From the NCBI GenBank assembly GCA_008828725.1, contig MEHQ01003625.1, forward strand, positions 86,944-150,943: a stretch of DNA of 64,000 nt, written 5' to 3'. The stretch comes from Saccharina japonica. Taxonomy: Eukaryota; Sar; Phaeophyceae; Laminariales; Laminariaceae. Below are positions 26,701 to 41,700 of this stretch, in pieces. The notes beneath the pieces were generated by a model. It did no database searches and had not been told where the DNA came from. It worked only from the letters and a program-made list of their open reading frames with translations. The translations under genes were made by a program, and so were the position numbers. Each line of letters opens with the position of its first letter. The first letter of the stretch is position 1.

Positions 26701-29700
26701 ACGTTGTCAGCGGAAGATAGATAGCAAGCGCTCCGCGGCGAAGCACACCCCCTCCCCATGTGGAAAACCGTGCTGCGGTAGAGTTAGGGCTGCATTTTAG
26801 AGCCCCAAAATATATTTTCACTCACTATTAGTATACTCCTTAATTGAGGAGCTACCCATTATCTTTTGATTCAATGGACGGACGCGTGCTTGCCATACAG
26901 GGGCAGCACCTAACTTTTGTGAGCCTCCTAAGGAGTTCCATGCCTCAACTGAGGAGCGCTACGGTAGTCACGGGTAGCTCTTATTTTTTTCCGAGCGTGC
27001 TATCATAGTTGCGGGTATATAGCGTCCATTGTTTCCGAGCCTCCTCAATTGACGAGGCCCACAACCTACATCACCCCTCAGCAAAAAAAAAAGTTTTTTT
27101 TACGTAAAAATCATTTACAAGTATAGGCTTAACCCGATGAACCACCTCAGGGCCTAGGTACATCGCAGATAATATTGTGCAGGAACAAAATAGATACCGG
27201 GAGTTCTCCAATTGAAGAGCCCCATCGCTCCGAAAACATTTCGGTCGGCCCAAAAGTTACTAGTTTCCCCTATCGTAGCACGCACCAAAGGTGGATTTTA
27301 CCACATCATTTCGTTACGCGTAGCTGCCTAGCCCATGGGATTATGTGTCGGACGTAATTTTTTTTTCAATTTTTATAAAAAAAAATGAGTCGTTTTTTTC
27401 GGGTGAGGTATAGAGCCCCTTAACCCATTCACAACTGAAAAAAAAAAATCCCACACTAATTCCAAGTAGTTTGTCCCCAAATACGTGGGACCAGTTATTA
27501 ACCCATTCAAAACTGAAAAACTTATCCCACACTATTTCCAATTCTAAGTAGTTTGTCCCCCCAAATACGTGGGACCAGTTCTTAACCCTTTCAGAACTGA
27601 AAAAACTTATCCCACACTAATTCCAAGTAGTTTTTCCCCAAATTCGTGGGACCAGTTCTTAACCCATTCAGAACTGAAAAAACTTATCCCACACTAATTC
27701 CAAGTAGTTTTTCCCCAAATTACGTGGGACCAGTTCTGAAGGGGTTAAGCCAGAGGGGCCCCAGATAAATTTAAAGCAGGGTGTTGTGTATTTACCCCTG
27801 CCGCCGTACAAATAAAAGTGGCACGCGTCCGGTCTCACGTAAGAGGTGGGGCCGCCGCCTTCTCTCCTCGGAAGTATCGCTCCGGGGTTGAGGCTCGCGT
27901 CCGCAAGGTGGAGCTGGTTTCCCAGGAGCGGTGCCGCGCGTGCCGCCTCTCTGGAAACGCGCCAAGACACGTGCGTACGGTTGGAGGGGAATGGGTTCGT
28001 CACTACTTGTTGGCTGTGTGGCTGAACCGCGATACGATAGTTACGGGTACGTATAGCACCTGACTTTTTTTCTGGGCTTCTTGGCTCACTTGACCCCTTA
28101 AGAACCGGTCCCCCGTTTTTGGGGACAAACTACTTGGAATTAGTGTGGGATAACGTTTTCAGTTATGAATGGCTTAAGAAGCTCCATACTATTATTACGG
28201 GGGGGCATAGTAAACACTAGTAAATAGGACCTAAGGTATACACGAAAACCTATATATTTTCCTATTTTTACCGTCAATATTTGGTCATATTTACTATGGC
28301 CCCCCGTAATCGTAAGTCAAAACTGACTTTTGAGAAACTATGTAGGCTTAACTCGATGACCACTGCCATGACCTATCAAGCGGTGTAATAACGCATATTA
28401 TTGTGCAACACAATTGGGGTATATATATCACACCGGGTGATAATTCCTCAGTTGAGGAGTATAGTAATAGTCAGTAATAGTCGGTACTAGTCAGGGATAG
28501 TCAGTGATGGCCAGTAAAAGTCAGTCATAGTCATGAATAGCCGGGGACAGTCAGTGATGGTCAGTAAAAGTAAGTAATAGTCGATAATAGTCAGTGATAG
28601 TCATAAATAGTCAGTGATAATCAGTGATAGTCAGTAATAGTCAGTGATAGTCAGTAATAGTCAGTAATAGTCAGTAATAGTCAGTAATAGTCAGTAATAG
28701 TCAGTGATAGTCAGTAATAGTCAGCGATAGTCAGTAGCAGTCAGTAAAAGTCAGTAATAGTCAGTGGTAGTCAGTAATAGTCAGTAATAGTCAGTAATAG
28801 TCAGTAATAGTAAGTAATAGTAACTCATGAACAGTTTTGGTTAAAAATTACCGTACACCCTATCCTATCACGCGTGTTATGTTCACCAGACGTTCATGCT
28901 ATTGGTGGGATACGTCCGTAGTACGTACGGTAGACAGCAGCAGTGACTTTCACTGTGTAGATTCTGAAGAATTTCGTCTCTACGTAATTTATAAAACCGT
29001 TCATGCTGAAGGGGTTGTGATCATAGTGTCGTTCAGCGTACACCTCAAGCAAGAGTAAACCGCATATCGTCTCCTAACCAAATACCAATGATGAATTCAC
29101 ATTAGTTCAAGTAGTTAATTAATTCATTGCACCCACCCCTACACTCTTATTTTACAGTGTTAAAGAAGTTAACCAGGCAAGGCGACCTCACACTTGCACA
29201 GGCCGTGTACATTTGAAATAAAAAGCACGACCCCCCCCCCCCCCCACGAAATCCGGCCGCACTCAAAACACACTTACCAAACCCACAGCAACCCGGCGAC
29301 CGCGACAGCTTCAAGACGGCGTGCCACGAAACAAGTCCCACGCGTTAGTACAAACTCGGTCGCCTCCGTAGGCACCGAGTTTGTGGGACCCGGCAACGTA
29401 CAGTTCTGGCAGTCAGTGTTGATGCAAAACCAAGAATGTTACAGACCAACAGTACACAGCAGACAGACAGACAGACAGACAGACAGGCTACTTAAATAAT
29501 GGAAGCCTGCATTGCACCCCTGGCCTGTATGAAGAGGCTATTTTGCCTTATAGGCAACAAAAAACGGTTTCATTACGTAGGAAGATGCTTGTTCTTGCCT
29601 ATAGGCAAAAACGGCCTCGTTGCAAATTGAACACTATTGTAACAAAATTACGTATCGGATTCAAAAGGTACACATACAGCAGTAGCTCCTCAGTCAAAGA

Positions 29701-32700
29701 GCTCCATAAGTGATCATAGTTTTGGGCATGAAAAAAAAAAACGCAACCTTTACGTACGGCAGCACGGCTCCAATACAGTTTTTTTTTAAATCCCAGAACG
29801 AGCAATGCCACGGTATGCCGGTTGGCGGCGATCTACCCCCGGATGGACATCCATCGTGGAAACCCCCACACCGAAGAGCAATGCCACCTTAGAGGGGTGG
29901 TGCCTTACTTTCTGAGCTCCTCGCGTGAGGGGCTCAACATCTCGCCCGAATCATGGCTTTGAAGAACGTTCGTTCGCGCAAACCGACCAAGATTCGATTC
30001 TACTGATTATAGTATAGGANTAACTTCTTTAACACTGTAAAATAAGAGTGTAGGGGTGGGTGCAATGAATTAATTAACTACTTGAACTAATGTGAATTCA
30101 TCATTGGTATTTGGTTAGGAGACGATATGCGGTTTACTCTTGCTTGAGGTGTACGCTGAACGACACTATGATCACAACCCCTTCAGCATGAACGGTTTTA
30201 TAAATTACGTAGAGACGAAATTCTTCAGAATCTACACAGTGAAAGTCACTGCTGCTGTCTACCGTACGTACTACGGACGTATCCCACCAATAGCATGAAC
30301 GTCTGGTGAACATAACACGCGTGATAGGATAGGGTGTACGGTAATTTTTAACCAAAACTGTTCATGAGTTACTATTACTTACTATTACTGACTATTACTG
30401 ACTATTACTGACTATTACTGACTACCACTGACTATTACTGACTTTTACTGACTGCTACTGACTATCGCTGACTATTACCCCCCCCCCCCCCCACGAAATC
30501 CGGCCGCACTCAAAACACACTTACCAAACCCACAGCAACCCGGCGACCGCGACAGCTTCAAGACGGCGTGCCACGAAACAAGTCCCACGCGTTAGTACAA
30601 ACTCGGTCGCCTCCGTAGGCACCGAGTTTGTGGGACCCGGCAACGTACAGTTCTGGCAGTCAGTGTTGATGCAAAACCAAGAATGTTACAGACCAACAGT
30701 ACACAGCAGACAGACAGACAGACAGACAGACAGGCTACTTAAATAATGGAAGCCTGCATTGCACCCCTGGCCTGTATGAAGAGGCTATTTTGCCTTATAG
30801 GCAACAAAAAACGGTTTCATTACGTAGGAAGATGCTTGTTCTTGCCTATAGGCAAAAACGGCCTCGTTGCAAATTGAACACTATTGTAACAAAATTACGT
30901 ATCGGATTCAAAAGGTACACATACAGCAGTAGCTCCTCAGTCAAAGAGCTCCATAAGTGATCATAGTTTTGGGCATGAAAAAAAAAAACGCAACCTTTAC
31001 GTACGGCAGCACGGCTCCAATACAGTTTTTTTTTAAATCCCAGAACGAGCAATGCCACGGTATGCCGGTTGGCGGCGATCTACCCCCGGATGGACATCCA
31101 TCGTGGAAACCCCCACACCGAAGAGCAATGCCACCTTAGAGGGGTGGTGCCTTACTTTCTGAGCTCCTCGCGTGAGGGGCTCAACATCTCGCCCGAATCA
31201 TGGCTTTGAAGAACGTTCGTTCGCGCAAACCGACCAAGATTCGATTCTACTGATTATAGTATAGGAGCTAGCCCTGAAACAAACACTTCAAAGTATGCAT
31301 TTAATAGAGGAATAGCGTGTTAACCCCTTTGGGACCCCTTTCACGGGAACCCTCTTTAGGGGTTGAAGGGATATAAGGGATATCAGGGATATGGACCTAA
31401 ACGATGACAATTTTGGTGTTACCAACCATCTACGAGCAGTGTGAGAGCCTAGCAGTGTAGTACGGGTAGGGAGGATCATGTTGGGCCCGTGCCGTATAAC
31501 TATTTGCCTTGTAACGCGGGCACCAGTTTGTGTAATCCCCCAGTCACACAGTAACCATTACTGCGATTCTCACATTATACCATCAATTTTCCCCTCTGGA
31601 GCCTCAACCGGGTTAACCGGCAGTTGCTCACTTGAGGAGCGTGTCTTAAGGTCAGAAAGTATTGCCTCGGAAGGCAAAAACTAACTGCAACCCTCACCGT
31701 GGGACAAGTCGAACGCCTTACCAAGGTGTTGCATCCACCGTAGGGTGAACGGTGTGTTGATCACTCCTCCCGGCAGTTCAGCTCCACTCCTAGATAGATA
31801 CGTACGCATCCCACACGATCCGTCGTACTTTGTGCAGAGGGGTTCTTTTTGTGTTTCCTCCCGTGATTTTCTTCTTTTTCCGGAGGAGTATTTCTGAGTG
31901 ATCAATGTTGAAGCTCATCATGCTACACATTGATTGGCGGACGGCAAGGATAACAATACATATTGTACCTATTTTACGTGCAAACTTTTTTTTTTCTGTC
32001 TCAGACGAAATCACCTGTATGCTTCGATGCTCTTCTCGGGCTCCCCCTGAAGGTGGTACGCCTTAGCCACCAGGCAAGTGGACGTTATGTAGTCCGCCGG
32101 CGCGCCTTCCAAGGTGTTAATCTCGCGCGCCGCGGCTAGGTGTTTGATCGCGGAGGCGACATCCTGTGCGTTTTTGGAGATAGTCGGCAGGGGGGAAGAA
32201 AAGGACGTTGGGAGGGATAAGTCAACATTGACATCAGCGGTAAGGCCGTTAACGGCAGACTTTATTCGGAGGGGAAAAAATCGACGCGGGGACGATGAAC
32301 CCAGGCGCGCATACATGCACAAAGTATTACCGTGTTGCCAAATACGTCGTGCTTTGTCAGACAACCACCATCATACTTGACCGCTGGGTTTACTGTCTGC
32401 AGATACGAGCTCGGCCGAAGTGATCTATTATGCGCAGAAATAGGCAAGCAGCTTCAAGCGCAGCTTCTATTTTCGAACCGACCCATCGAAATGCTCGGTT
32501 GTCTCGGGATCGAGGTTTTCACGAAGATGTGAACCCACGGGGTCCGGTATATACCCCCAACACAACATGTTTCAAACTCGTGCCTGATTGATGCAAAACG
32601 ACGAGAGAGATCCGCAGTTGACTGACCAACCTATAACCTCTCCATCGACGCATGCTACGATAGAGGTGCACCATGTTTTTTATGAGCGCCTCACTTAAGG

Positions 32701-35700
32701 AGCGTCATACCTCACCGAAAAATTGATTTTGGAGGAAAACAAAAGGGCTGCCGGACGATAAATCTCATGACCGAAGTATACTCTGAAACATATTTCGTCA
32801 TACGAATGAAAGTCCGACGAATTTGGGTTAAGGAGCCCAATCGTTCAGAAAACGATTCAGCCAAAACTGCTACCTCTACCGTAGCACGCGTCCATCGGCA
32901 ACAGCAAACGCTCGCCCTTGCCAACAAACCGCCCCACGTATATCCCGAACCTTAGTCAGCGACGACCGCGTGACTCTACCTTGCTATATAAAACGCAACG
33001 CGCATTTCTCCCGTACGTATTATACGTCGAACCATCTCACAAAGTCAGGCGAAACCCCCGTGAGACAAAGCTTCGCCAGCTCTGCCTTCGCCCAGCCCTC
33101 GCGAGCGCGCATCCCATTGTCGGCCACCACGCCGCCAACCCCCGCTGACGCCACCGCCGCCACCGACCCCCGCCTCCCCCCCTTCAACGCCGCCGCAGCC
33201 GCAGCCGCAGCTACCGCCGCAGCCGCCTCTACCGTCTCTTGCGCTAGCTTTACCGCCTCCGTGAGGTTTTCTCCCGCTTCTCGAGCCAAGCGCAATATCG
33301 GGGTCCGGCCGGGGGGGTTGGGGTCGAAGGAAGAGCCGGTGGCGGCGGAAGCGCGCATTCTGAGCTGAAGGCGGGCGAGCGCGAGGCGCCCGAGATGCCA
33401 GTGGAGCTCTTGCCGAAGGGCTAGCTGTTTCTTTGGGCAGGTCTGGCAATAATAAGCGTGGAAAACCAGGGCGGCGGTAAAAAGAGGGGGGAGGGGGGGG
33501 GTACTTAGGCACTATGATAAGGTCCGACTCCTGTCAAAAGGGCTCGTAGTCGTGTTTCTGAGTAGGTCTGGTAGTGTTCGTGGAAATTAATGGCAGCGGT
33601 GAAAAGAGGGGAGAGGGTGCACTGAGACTCTATCACCCGGGGTGATATATACCACCCTGGTCGGGAATATAAGGTACGTCTGGTCTTCATCTTAAGGCGT
33701 AAACGTTCCGTATATTCACGCCCAGAGTGAATACATCCCATTTGTGTTACACAATAGTTTTCGTGACCAGCTAATATAGGCCATGGGCGATTGTTTCGTC
33801 GGGTTAAGCCTACACATTTCCTCAAAAGTTCTCTTTATTCTTACTAGTAGTATGGAGCTCCTTCGAGTGAGAAGCCTCATAAAAAATGGGCGCTACCCCT
33901 ACAAGGCAAACCCGCCTCTTCGCACCTGAAGAGCGGCTCTGAGGTGCGCGATGCCAGTTTCTAAAGCCTCGCTCGACGAGTTCCCGGCTCCGCTGCGGAT
34001 GTCTGCGCCCCCGAGACCTTCGTTGGAAGAGCCTCCTTTTTCGATCGTTGCCCTGGCCAGCAGAAGCAGAGCTTCGGCGCGATCGCGCGTGTCGTCGGGA
34101 ATAACCTTGTCGACATGGATGTGCGTGCGATCAACGACATGAAACTTACCATCCCCTGTTTTTGACCCCCAAGGGATTTTTTTCCCCTGTCCCCTTGTTT
34201 GTTAAACCAACCTGCGTATTATCTCGTATTTTGGTGCTAAACAGTCTCAGAATGTGCCAAACGCGTAAACTGGTACTTGTGCTGTGGAATTACCCCGCGG
34301 TCCCTGTAATCTGAATCAGAGTGGTAACGGTCATGGAGTATAGCAAGCTTTCGCACATCGGACAGACAGATGTATCACGATTTAGGCCATATGTTAATAA
34401 TGTAGCTGCAGCTATTACCCCGCCCGCTGCGGTTGAGCTCTTTAACCATTTGGAGACCCGTACACAGCGATATGACAGAGTGAAGAGTGCGGTGTTATCA
34501 TCGTGTGAGCATGCAGCGTACGATAATTCATATATATGCGCGTGCCGAATGTACGTCGTACAACTCCTTGGGAATCGGAGTACGGGACTGAACGCAGCAT
34601 CATACCCTGACTTATGTAGCAGCCCCGCGCGGCTTGCTTTGTGTGGCCAATGCTGTAATCCTCATTTGTATTTCGTCAGTATTTCCCCTATACTACAGTC
34701 AAGTTAAATCAAGCCCCAAAGGGGGGAACCGTGCCCTTCTCGTGAGACCCGTGCTGCGGTGGTAGTGGCATACAGCCCCTGAACCTTCTGAGGGTCCTCA
34801 CTTGAAAGAAAAAGACAACAATCCCGATACACAACCGCGAGGGCGACGTAGGCATCTATTGAATAGCATCCAAAGCACATATCCTATGTACGTAGTATAA
34901 TACATCGGTCCATCCAACGATATTGGATTCGAAGTTCCTCGTATGCAATAGTTGAAAAGCTAGGCCAGTGAGACATTCTTCGGCGGAAAAGTGCAACCCC
35001 TAATTTCAATCCCTAATTGCAACCCCTAATTGCAACCCCTGATTGCAACCCCTAATTGCAACCTCTGATTGCAACCCCTGATTGCAACCCCTGATTGCAA
35101 ACCCCGCCCCACTACCGCTACCTACCTCGGCAGCCTTTGTGAGGTGGTCCCAAGCCTGGGTGGCCGACTGCGGGTGCCCGCCGACCGTCGACGCATGCTT
35201 ATCAAGGTAAAGCTTTCCTGCCGTCCCTAGCGCCCTGCCGTACGCCGCCCTGATCCCTCGCAGTCTCACGGGGAGCCTGTCCTCCGCTTGAGCGTCGTAA
35301 GGAGGAGAAGGGTGGTGGTTGTGGGTTTTGTTCGACTTGCCGCCACCCTTTGGATGGGTGTATGTGGGAGGCCGGCCGGGCATGCGTACCGGCATCTGGT
35401 AGGCATGCGCGGGACCGCTGTCGGTTCCGTGGCGCGCGGCGTCTGGGTCCTCGGTCCGCAGTTTCTTGTCGTCGACTAAGACCTGGTAGGTAGATTTTTT
35501 TGCGGGTTTACAGAAGCATGCGCCCCAAAAAACGAAAAAAAAAAAAGGTTGAGATTGTCTGGTGATGATGATATTGATGATTATATTGTTGATGATATTG
35601 ATGACGATGATGATGATGATGATGATGCTATTGATGGTATTGATGATGATGGTATTGATGATGATGATATTGATGATGATGATGATGATGATGACGATGA

Positions 35701-35750
35701 TGATTATGATGATGATGATATTGATTAAGATGATGATGATGATAATGATA

Positions 35751-35790
<40 letters not shown>

Positions 35791-38700
35791 GGATGATGAT
35801 GATGTTCTCACATTATTATAGCATATTTCCCTGAAAAATCTAGGCCTTGGTCATAAAACAGGCAAAACAAACAAAACAAAGCGTCTCGATGGAAGAAAAC
35901 AAACAAGTGCAAAATAATGGAAGCACCGCAGTGTTGTACCTTGGTGGCGCGAGCATTTGTACACCTTTTTACAGCTCGCGATAGATCGTAGCACCTTGGG
36001 ATCACATAAATATGACAAGGTACCGAGGTAACCGAGGCACGGTTCGCCAAACCGACGAGCTTGGCGTCGGAAAAAATCTACGTGAACGACGTACGCCTGC
36101 TACTCTGGGGTAGCATCTAAACATTACCCCCACACTTTTCAGCTGAGGAGAGCTCCCTATCTCACCCCCAACAGCCGGGTTCGATAAACATGGTATGGTA
36201 AGCCAAAAATCCCCGATACATACGTAATCAATCAACCCCATGGGACAGATACACATATTATACCAGTATCTAACTAAAAAATGTTGTATATATTCAACTT
36301 CGGATCCAAGAACGCTGGGGATATTGAGGAGCCCCACCAGCGAGTCACGGGTGGGGTCAAGCCTCGCCGGTCAGGTCGGGTCGGGTCGGGTCGGGTCGGG
36401 TCGGGTCGTGTCGGGTCGCGGTTCGCGGGTCGGTCGGGTCGGGTTGGGTCGATCGGGTCGGGTCTGGTCCAGTCGGGTCGGGTCAGGCTGACCCGACACG
36501 ATCCGTGAGAGTAAAACAATCTCCTGGCGCGACGCGACCCGATCTGTGAGGTTTCGAGAACTTCCTGGCCCGTCTCGCAAGATTGGACTGACCCATGAAG
36601 AGGTTTAAACGTTCAACCACTACCGTAGTACGGCTCGCCGCGATAATTAAGCAAACGTCGTATGATAAGCCTTCAACGGGCGCATCATATTTTTGTTTTG
36701 CTAGAATTGAGCCGCATGCGTTTGTTGAAACGTACGACTTGCTTCTTCTTATTTTCGCAGACTCCGCGTCTTCACTAAACAACGTGCCATGCTGACACGC
36801 GAGACGATAGCCTCTTACCAAGATTAATGTTTTAAGGGGTGGCCGTTGAAACATATGTTGGAGATCTTCAATTCAATTTGGGTCATGTGATTCTCGTGAT
36901 AAAGCAATTTCTAGTTTTAACGCTGTGAAAGCTCTGACTTTTTGTGATAGTTTTTACGAGCGACTGCGATTTCCAATTTGTTTTTACGGCACCAGGAGCA
37001 AAAGGGACCCCTTTCGGTTTGCCTGAAGCGTCTCTCCGACGTACGCCGTCCACGAACGCACGACAACTTGACGACAGTTTCAAATGTCCCAACACGTGAG
37101 TTCCTAGCAGCAGCTATATATATTCTGTTGCATAACATGATGGGTATTATTATTATTCGTATTGCGTTTGCCTTCCGACGCTGTACAGCACGAGCTTCAG
37201 CGTTGATCACTCAGAAACATCCATTTCCCCAAAAGAAGAAAATCGAGGAAAACAAACAAAAAAGGAAAAGGAAAAGGAAACCTCGTAAGCACGAAATCTT
37301 GATTAAAAATCTAAAGAATAGTACTGTATGACGCGTGCTACGTTGGAGGTACCATGTTTTAGCTGAAACGTTTCTGAATAACGTGGGGCTCCTTAACCCC
37401 AAATCGTCGGACTTGCTATTAGTATGTATCACTTAATATTAGTATATATCACTTACTATTAGTATATATTACTAACTTTTAGTATATATTACTTGCTATT
37501 AGTATGTATTACTTACTATTCGTGCATATTACTTACTATTAGTATAGAGCTCCGAAAAAAAACATGGTTGCACCTCTACCGCAGCATGCATCGTACGGGT
37601 ATTATGCCAAGCCTCGCCTCGTAGTCTCGAATGGCGCGCTCAAGGCTGAAGACGGCCAGCTCACGGTTCTCCGCCAAGTCTCCCGCTAACCTTCGCAGGA
37701 CTCCTCGGGCGTACTCCACCTGCGCAAGGTATCACACATCAGGGACAGATAGATCACGATCTAGATCATCTAGGGCACGATCTAGATCACCTAGGTCACG
37801 ATCTCGAGCATCTAGATCACGATCTATATCACGATCTAGATATCGATCTCTAGATCACGATATCTAGATCACGATCTCTAGATCACGATCTAGATCACTT
37901 AGGTCACGATCTAGAGCATCTAGGTCACGATCTACTGCAGTTAATCTATTAATAGGTCACGATTTAGATCATCTAGCTCATGATCTAGATCATCTAGTCC
38001 CTACTTTTGCCGGGCCGGTATGAGGTTGTCCTGCAAGAGCTGTACCGTACAAATCCCACCTCGTGCAGACTTACATGTGAGAAAAGTAACGGCGGTGTCA
38101 TATAGATCTCACCAGGTGATCATCATCTATATTTTGCAGATCATACAGAATCAGGGAAAATACCTGGCTCGATAGACCTAGATTTTTTTTTAACTGATCT
38201 GATCCGTTCGATGTTGTGCTGAGATACATATACGAGAAATGATTGCTTTGTTGTATTTCATCCTGTGGCTGTGTGTGTGATCGACGTTGACGCGGCACTA
38301 CTGGAGCCTGTCCTGTTAACACGGACTAGATTGTTTGGCGATGAGGTAGTGTGATAACAACACCACCACCACCACCACCATCACCAACAACAACAACAAC
38401 AATCATCACGCTTTGTCTTGATGCAACAGCAGCGGCACCGGAGGGTCATCCTATTTTTTGGAAGCTCAAAAGAAAAACACCTTGACAATACTTTTTATTC
38501 CAGTCGCGGTATTTCGGCCAACATTGGTTGTTTGGCGCAGTTATGTTATATGCGCACCGACTTTGGGAGGTAGAATGTACCAAGGCTCCGCACAAACAGA
38601 GGAGGCGAACAACGGTCCGGTCATTGAGTATAGTTTCGTACCGGGGACGTTTAACCAAGCACCCCCCTTGTACTGCCTCTCGTCTGTACATTTACCCTCT

Positions 38701-41700
38701 GGGCAGGTTATGTGACTCGTGCTACGATACTTACGGGTAAGTACAATACGCAGCACCTAATTTTCTGAGCCTCCTATATAACTTAAGGAGTTCCGTACCT
38801 CACCCCCAAAGTGACGGTGATAATAGATCAAGTTTTAGCACGATAAACAATCCCATGTCTTAAGGTGGCGAACGAAAAATATTTTTGCAATACAAATGGG
38901 ATACTTCGTATATATATCACACCGGGTGATATTTCCTCACTTAACCCTCTTGGGACTTCAGAGGCGGGGGGGAATTGACGGCAAAAGTGGCGATAGCAGC
39001 AATGGCCACCGAGTGATAGGGAGATGGCACAAGTTGGTGTCCAAGTTCCAGCAGTGCAAGGAAACATAAGGCACGAGGTGCAACATGATCCCACCTGTGC
39101 TGCAAATAGGTGCTCACGCTGTTCGTAGACGGCTGGCGGCACCAAAGTTGTCATTATTTTCACCACTATCTCGGGGGCCCCAAAGGGGTTAAGGAGCTCC
39201 GCCCCGCGGTGGCAAATATTTCGGCCGAAAAAGTGTTACATATTTCCCATTCGTAGCGCTCGTCATCTCGCCTGTGCTTTGGCCCTCTCCTCGGTGTTCT
39301 TCTCGCCCTTAAGGATTTCGCTCGCGGATTCGATGTTGTCCAGGCTTCTCTGCCGATAGTCCGAAGCCTGAATTTGTTTTTTATAAAAAAAAAAAACAGG
39401 CATCGAAGAAGGAGGAGAGAGGGCCGAGGCACAAAAAACGGTCACTAATAACAATTACACCCAAAAACGGAAATAGACAAGGATGACAAACAGTCCCGTG
39501 TCCTAAATAAAATTCAGAAAGGAAAATATTATTAGGGATCGGGAACCGATATGATAATAATTTGCAGTTTGTTGTTCTAGGGAGAATTCGGCGTAGTGGT
39601 TCATATGATTTGGCTGAGTACGTAAGTAGCTCACTTTAGACAGCAGCAACTGGCACTGTGTGGTCGATCGTGCTTGTGGGAATACGAAGTGGATACCGCA
39701 CGGAACGGTGCTGGTAGACTGGTAGAACACGCGGAACAGACAGGGCTGTTGCTTGCAACTGGACAGCGGTCGCACGCTGGGCGCGGTATTTCGTGATTTC
39801 AAATAAAATTCAGAAACCTGTGGCTTTTTTTTTTATAACCATAGGTAGCAATTATACCCCCTCAAGACCTCTTGTCGTACCCACTCTGTCCCGAGATATA
39901 AGTACCCTTTGTATATCAATGTCTAATTCAACAGGTTCTTACATTTCAGGATACTAGTATTACGGGGGGGCGTAGTAAACAGGACTTACGGTACACACAA
40001 AAATCTATACATTTCCATTTTTTTCCCAACAATATTTGGTCCTATTTACTATGGCCCTCCGTAGTAGTATATTTTTGTTAGATGACCGGCCTGTCCCGTT
40101 TTCCTTTGATCTAAAATCGCACTCAATCCTCCGAAAGCATCGAAGATACAATGCCAGGAAAGGCGTGTAGCAGCCTCCCGCTCCCGCCCCCCCCCGCCCT
40201 CGCGTTTGCTTACCTTGTTTGTCATAACGCCCACTTCCTTGTAAAACCCCGCTTCCGTGTCACGCCCCGCTTTCACGTCCGGTTTTTCTTTCGGGATTTC
40301 CTTTGGAGCACACGACAGACCAGGCGGCGGCATGGCGGGATCGGACAGCGTTACGTACAATTCAAGGGTTTCGTCCCTGAACGTCGCGGGAGAGGGGGGG
40401 GGACGCTTTGCTTGCGGGGGGTAGTAATCGCGGTCAATATGTCCGGTTCTTTGGTGGAAGCATACTTGTTTGTCCACCGGATATACATAGCCTGGCTGCA
40501 CCTAGCATCCGCCTTCCTGAGAAACGACTTGTCATTTTGGATTATAGGCATAACTGGGATATCGGACCGCGCGACAACTCATGGGCCCGTCCCTGCAAAT
40601 CTCGCGTCATGACTGAGGGCACGGTTCACTCGGAGAGGAGTCGTCGCGGTCGATATTCCCGGTGCTTTGGCGGTGAGAAGCATCCTTGTTTTTTTTTACC
40701 AGATTTACAGCCTGACTGTATCTACCTTCCATCTTTCCGAGAGACGAACCGAGAACACGCATGCCTTTGGTAGCGGTGGCGCCTTTCGACCGATTTTGTT
40801 TTTACTGACGGTTCTCTTCAAACCAAGGAGCTGCCCAAATACCGATATCGTTGGAATTCATTTTTGGTTTTCAATCTGTTTAGTTGTCGTCTATCTAGGG
40901 TTGGATGAGATTGTTCGTCGGCTTGCACTGTCTTTTTCTTTGTTACTAAAAAACCAGGTTTAGGGGGAGGTATACGTAGAATTCCTCAAAAGAGAGGAAG
41001 GAGAAAACCGAAACGCAAGGTCTGAACTCCGGGGATATCTCCCAAACGTCCCCGACGTGGTCGTGATTTAAATCTCGCCTACGCACGGGTAGTCTTGATG
41101 ATCAATCTCCCCTCTTTTCTTGCCTTCTGGACGAGGTCCGCCTAACCCTTATCCTAACTCGAACCCGAAATGCAAAAATCCTGAACTCCGGGGATGCCTT
41201 CTAAATGTCCCCGTTGTCGTGCTTTTAATTATCGCCTACGTAGCTTAAATTGTCGGTTTCTCCCCCCCTTTTCTTGCCTTCTCGACGAGGTCCGCCATCG
41301 CCCCAAAGGCCATGCCCATCTCAAGGGCGGCTATTCCCCATCTGCGGGGGTACCGGGTAGGGTTGTATAGCTGCAGGCAGACATTGTAGTGCTGCAGGCA
41401 GCTCTCCAGGCTTTTCAAGACCTGGACAGAGAACGTCCACGGGCGCATAGATGTTCGGCATAGAACTTGACTTAAAACCTCGACCTTAAGCGACCGATAT
41501 CGGAGGAGCGGGCAAGATCGGGGAGAAACTTATATTACCGGTGGTCCCGCGTCAGGGCGTCAACATAATTTGGCGAGGGAGCTTTCCTAGGCAAGGGTGG
41601 CCTCTCTCTTTGACTATACCGTGGGGGGCTTGGGTTTTTTTTTTTGAACAAAATGAACGAGGAGGAGGACACACCTTTCGATCCCGTTCTCTTTTTGTCT

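Noticed and set aside
29240-29430. Minus-strand open stretch with a perfect GTAAGTG donor at about 29262
   Set aside because: Joining it to exon 13 creates a stop at the junction, while exon 12 joins exon 13 perfectly without it. Also lies inside the suspect duplication.
33045-33512. 155-codon Arg/Pro-rich frame on the minus strand
   Set aside because: A shadow of exon 11 in another frame; no splice phase fits and the composition is that of a GC-rich off-frame.
35562-35834. Methionine-rich 90-codon frame
   Set aside because: Pure (GAT)n microsatellite translation.
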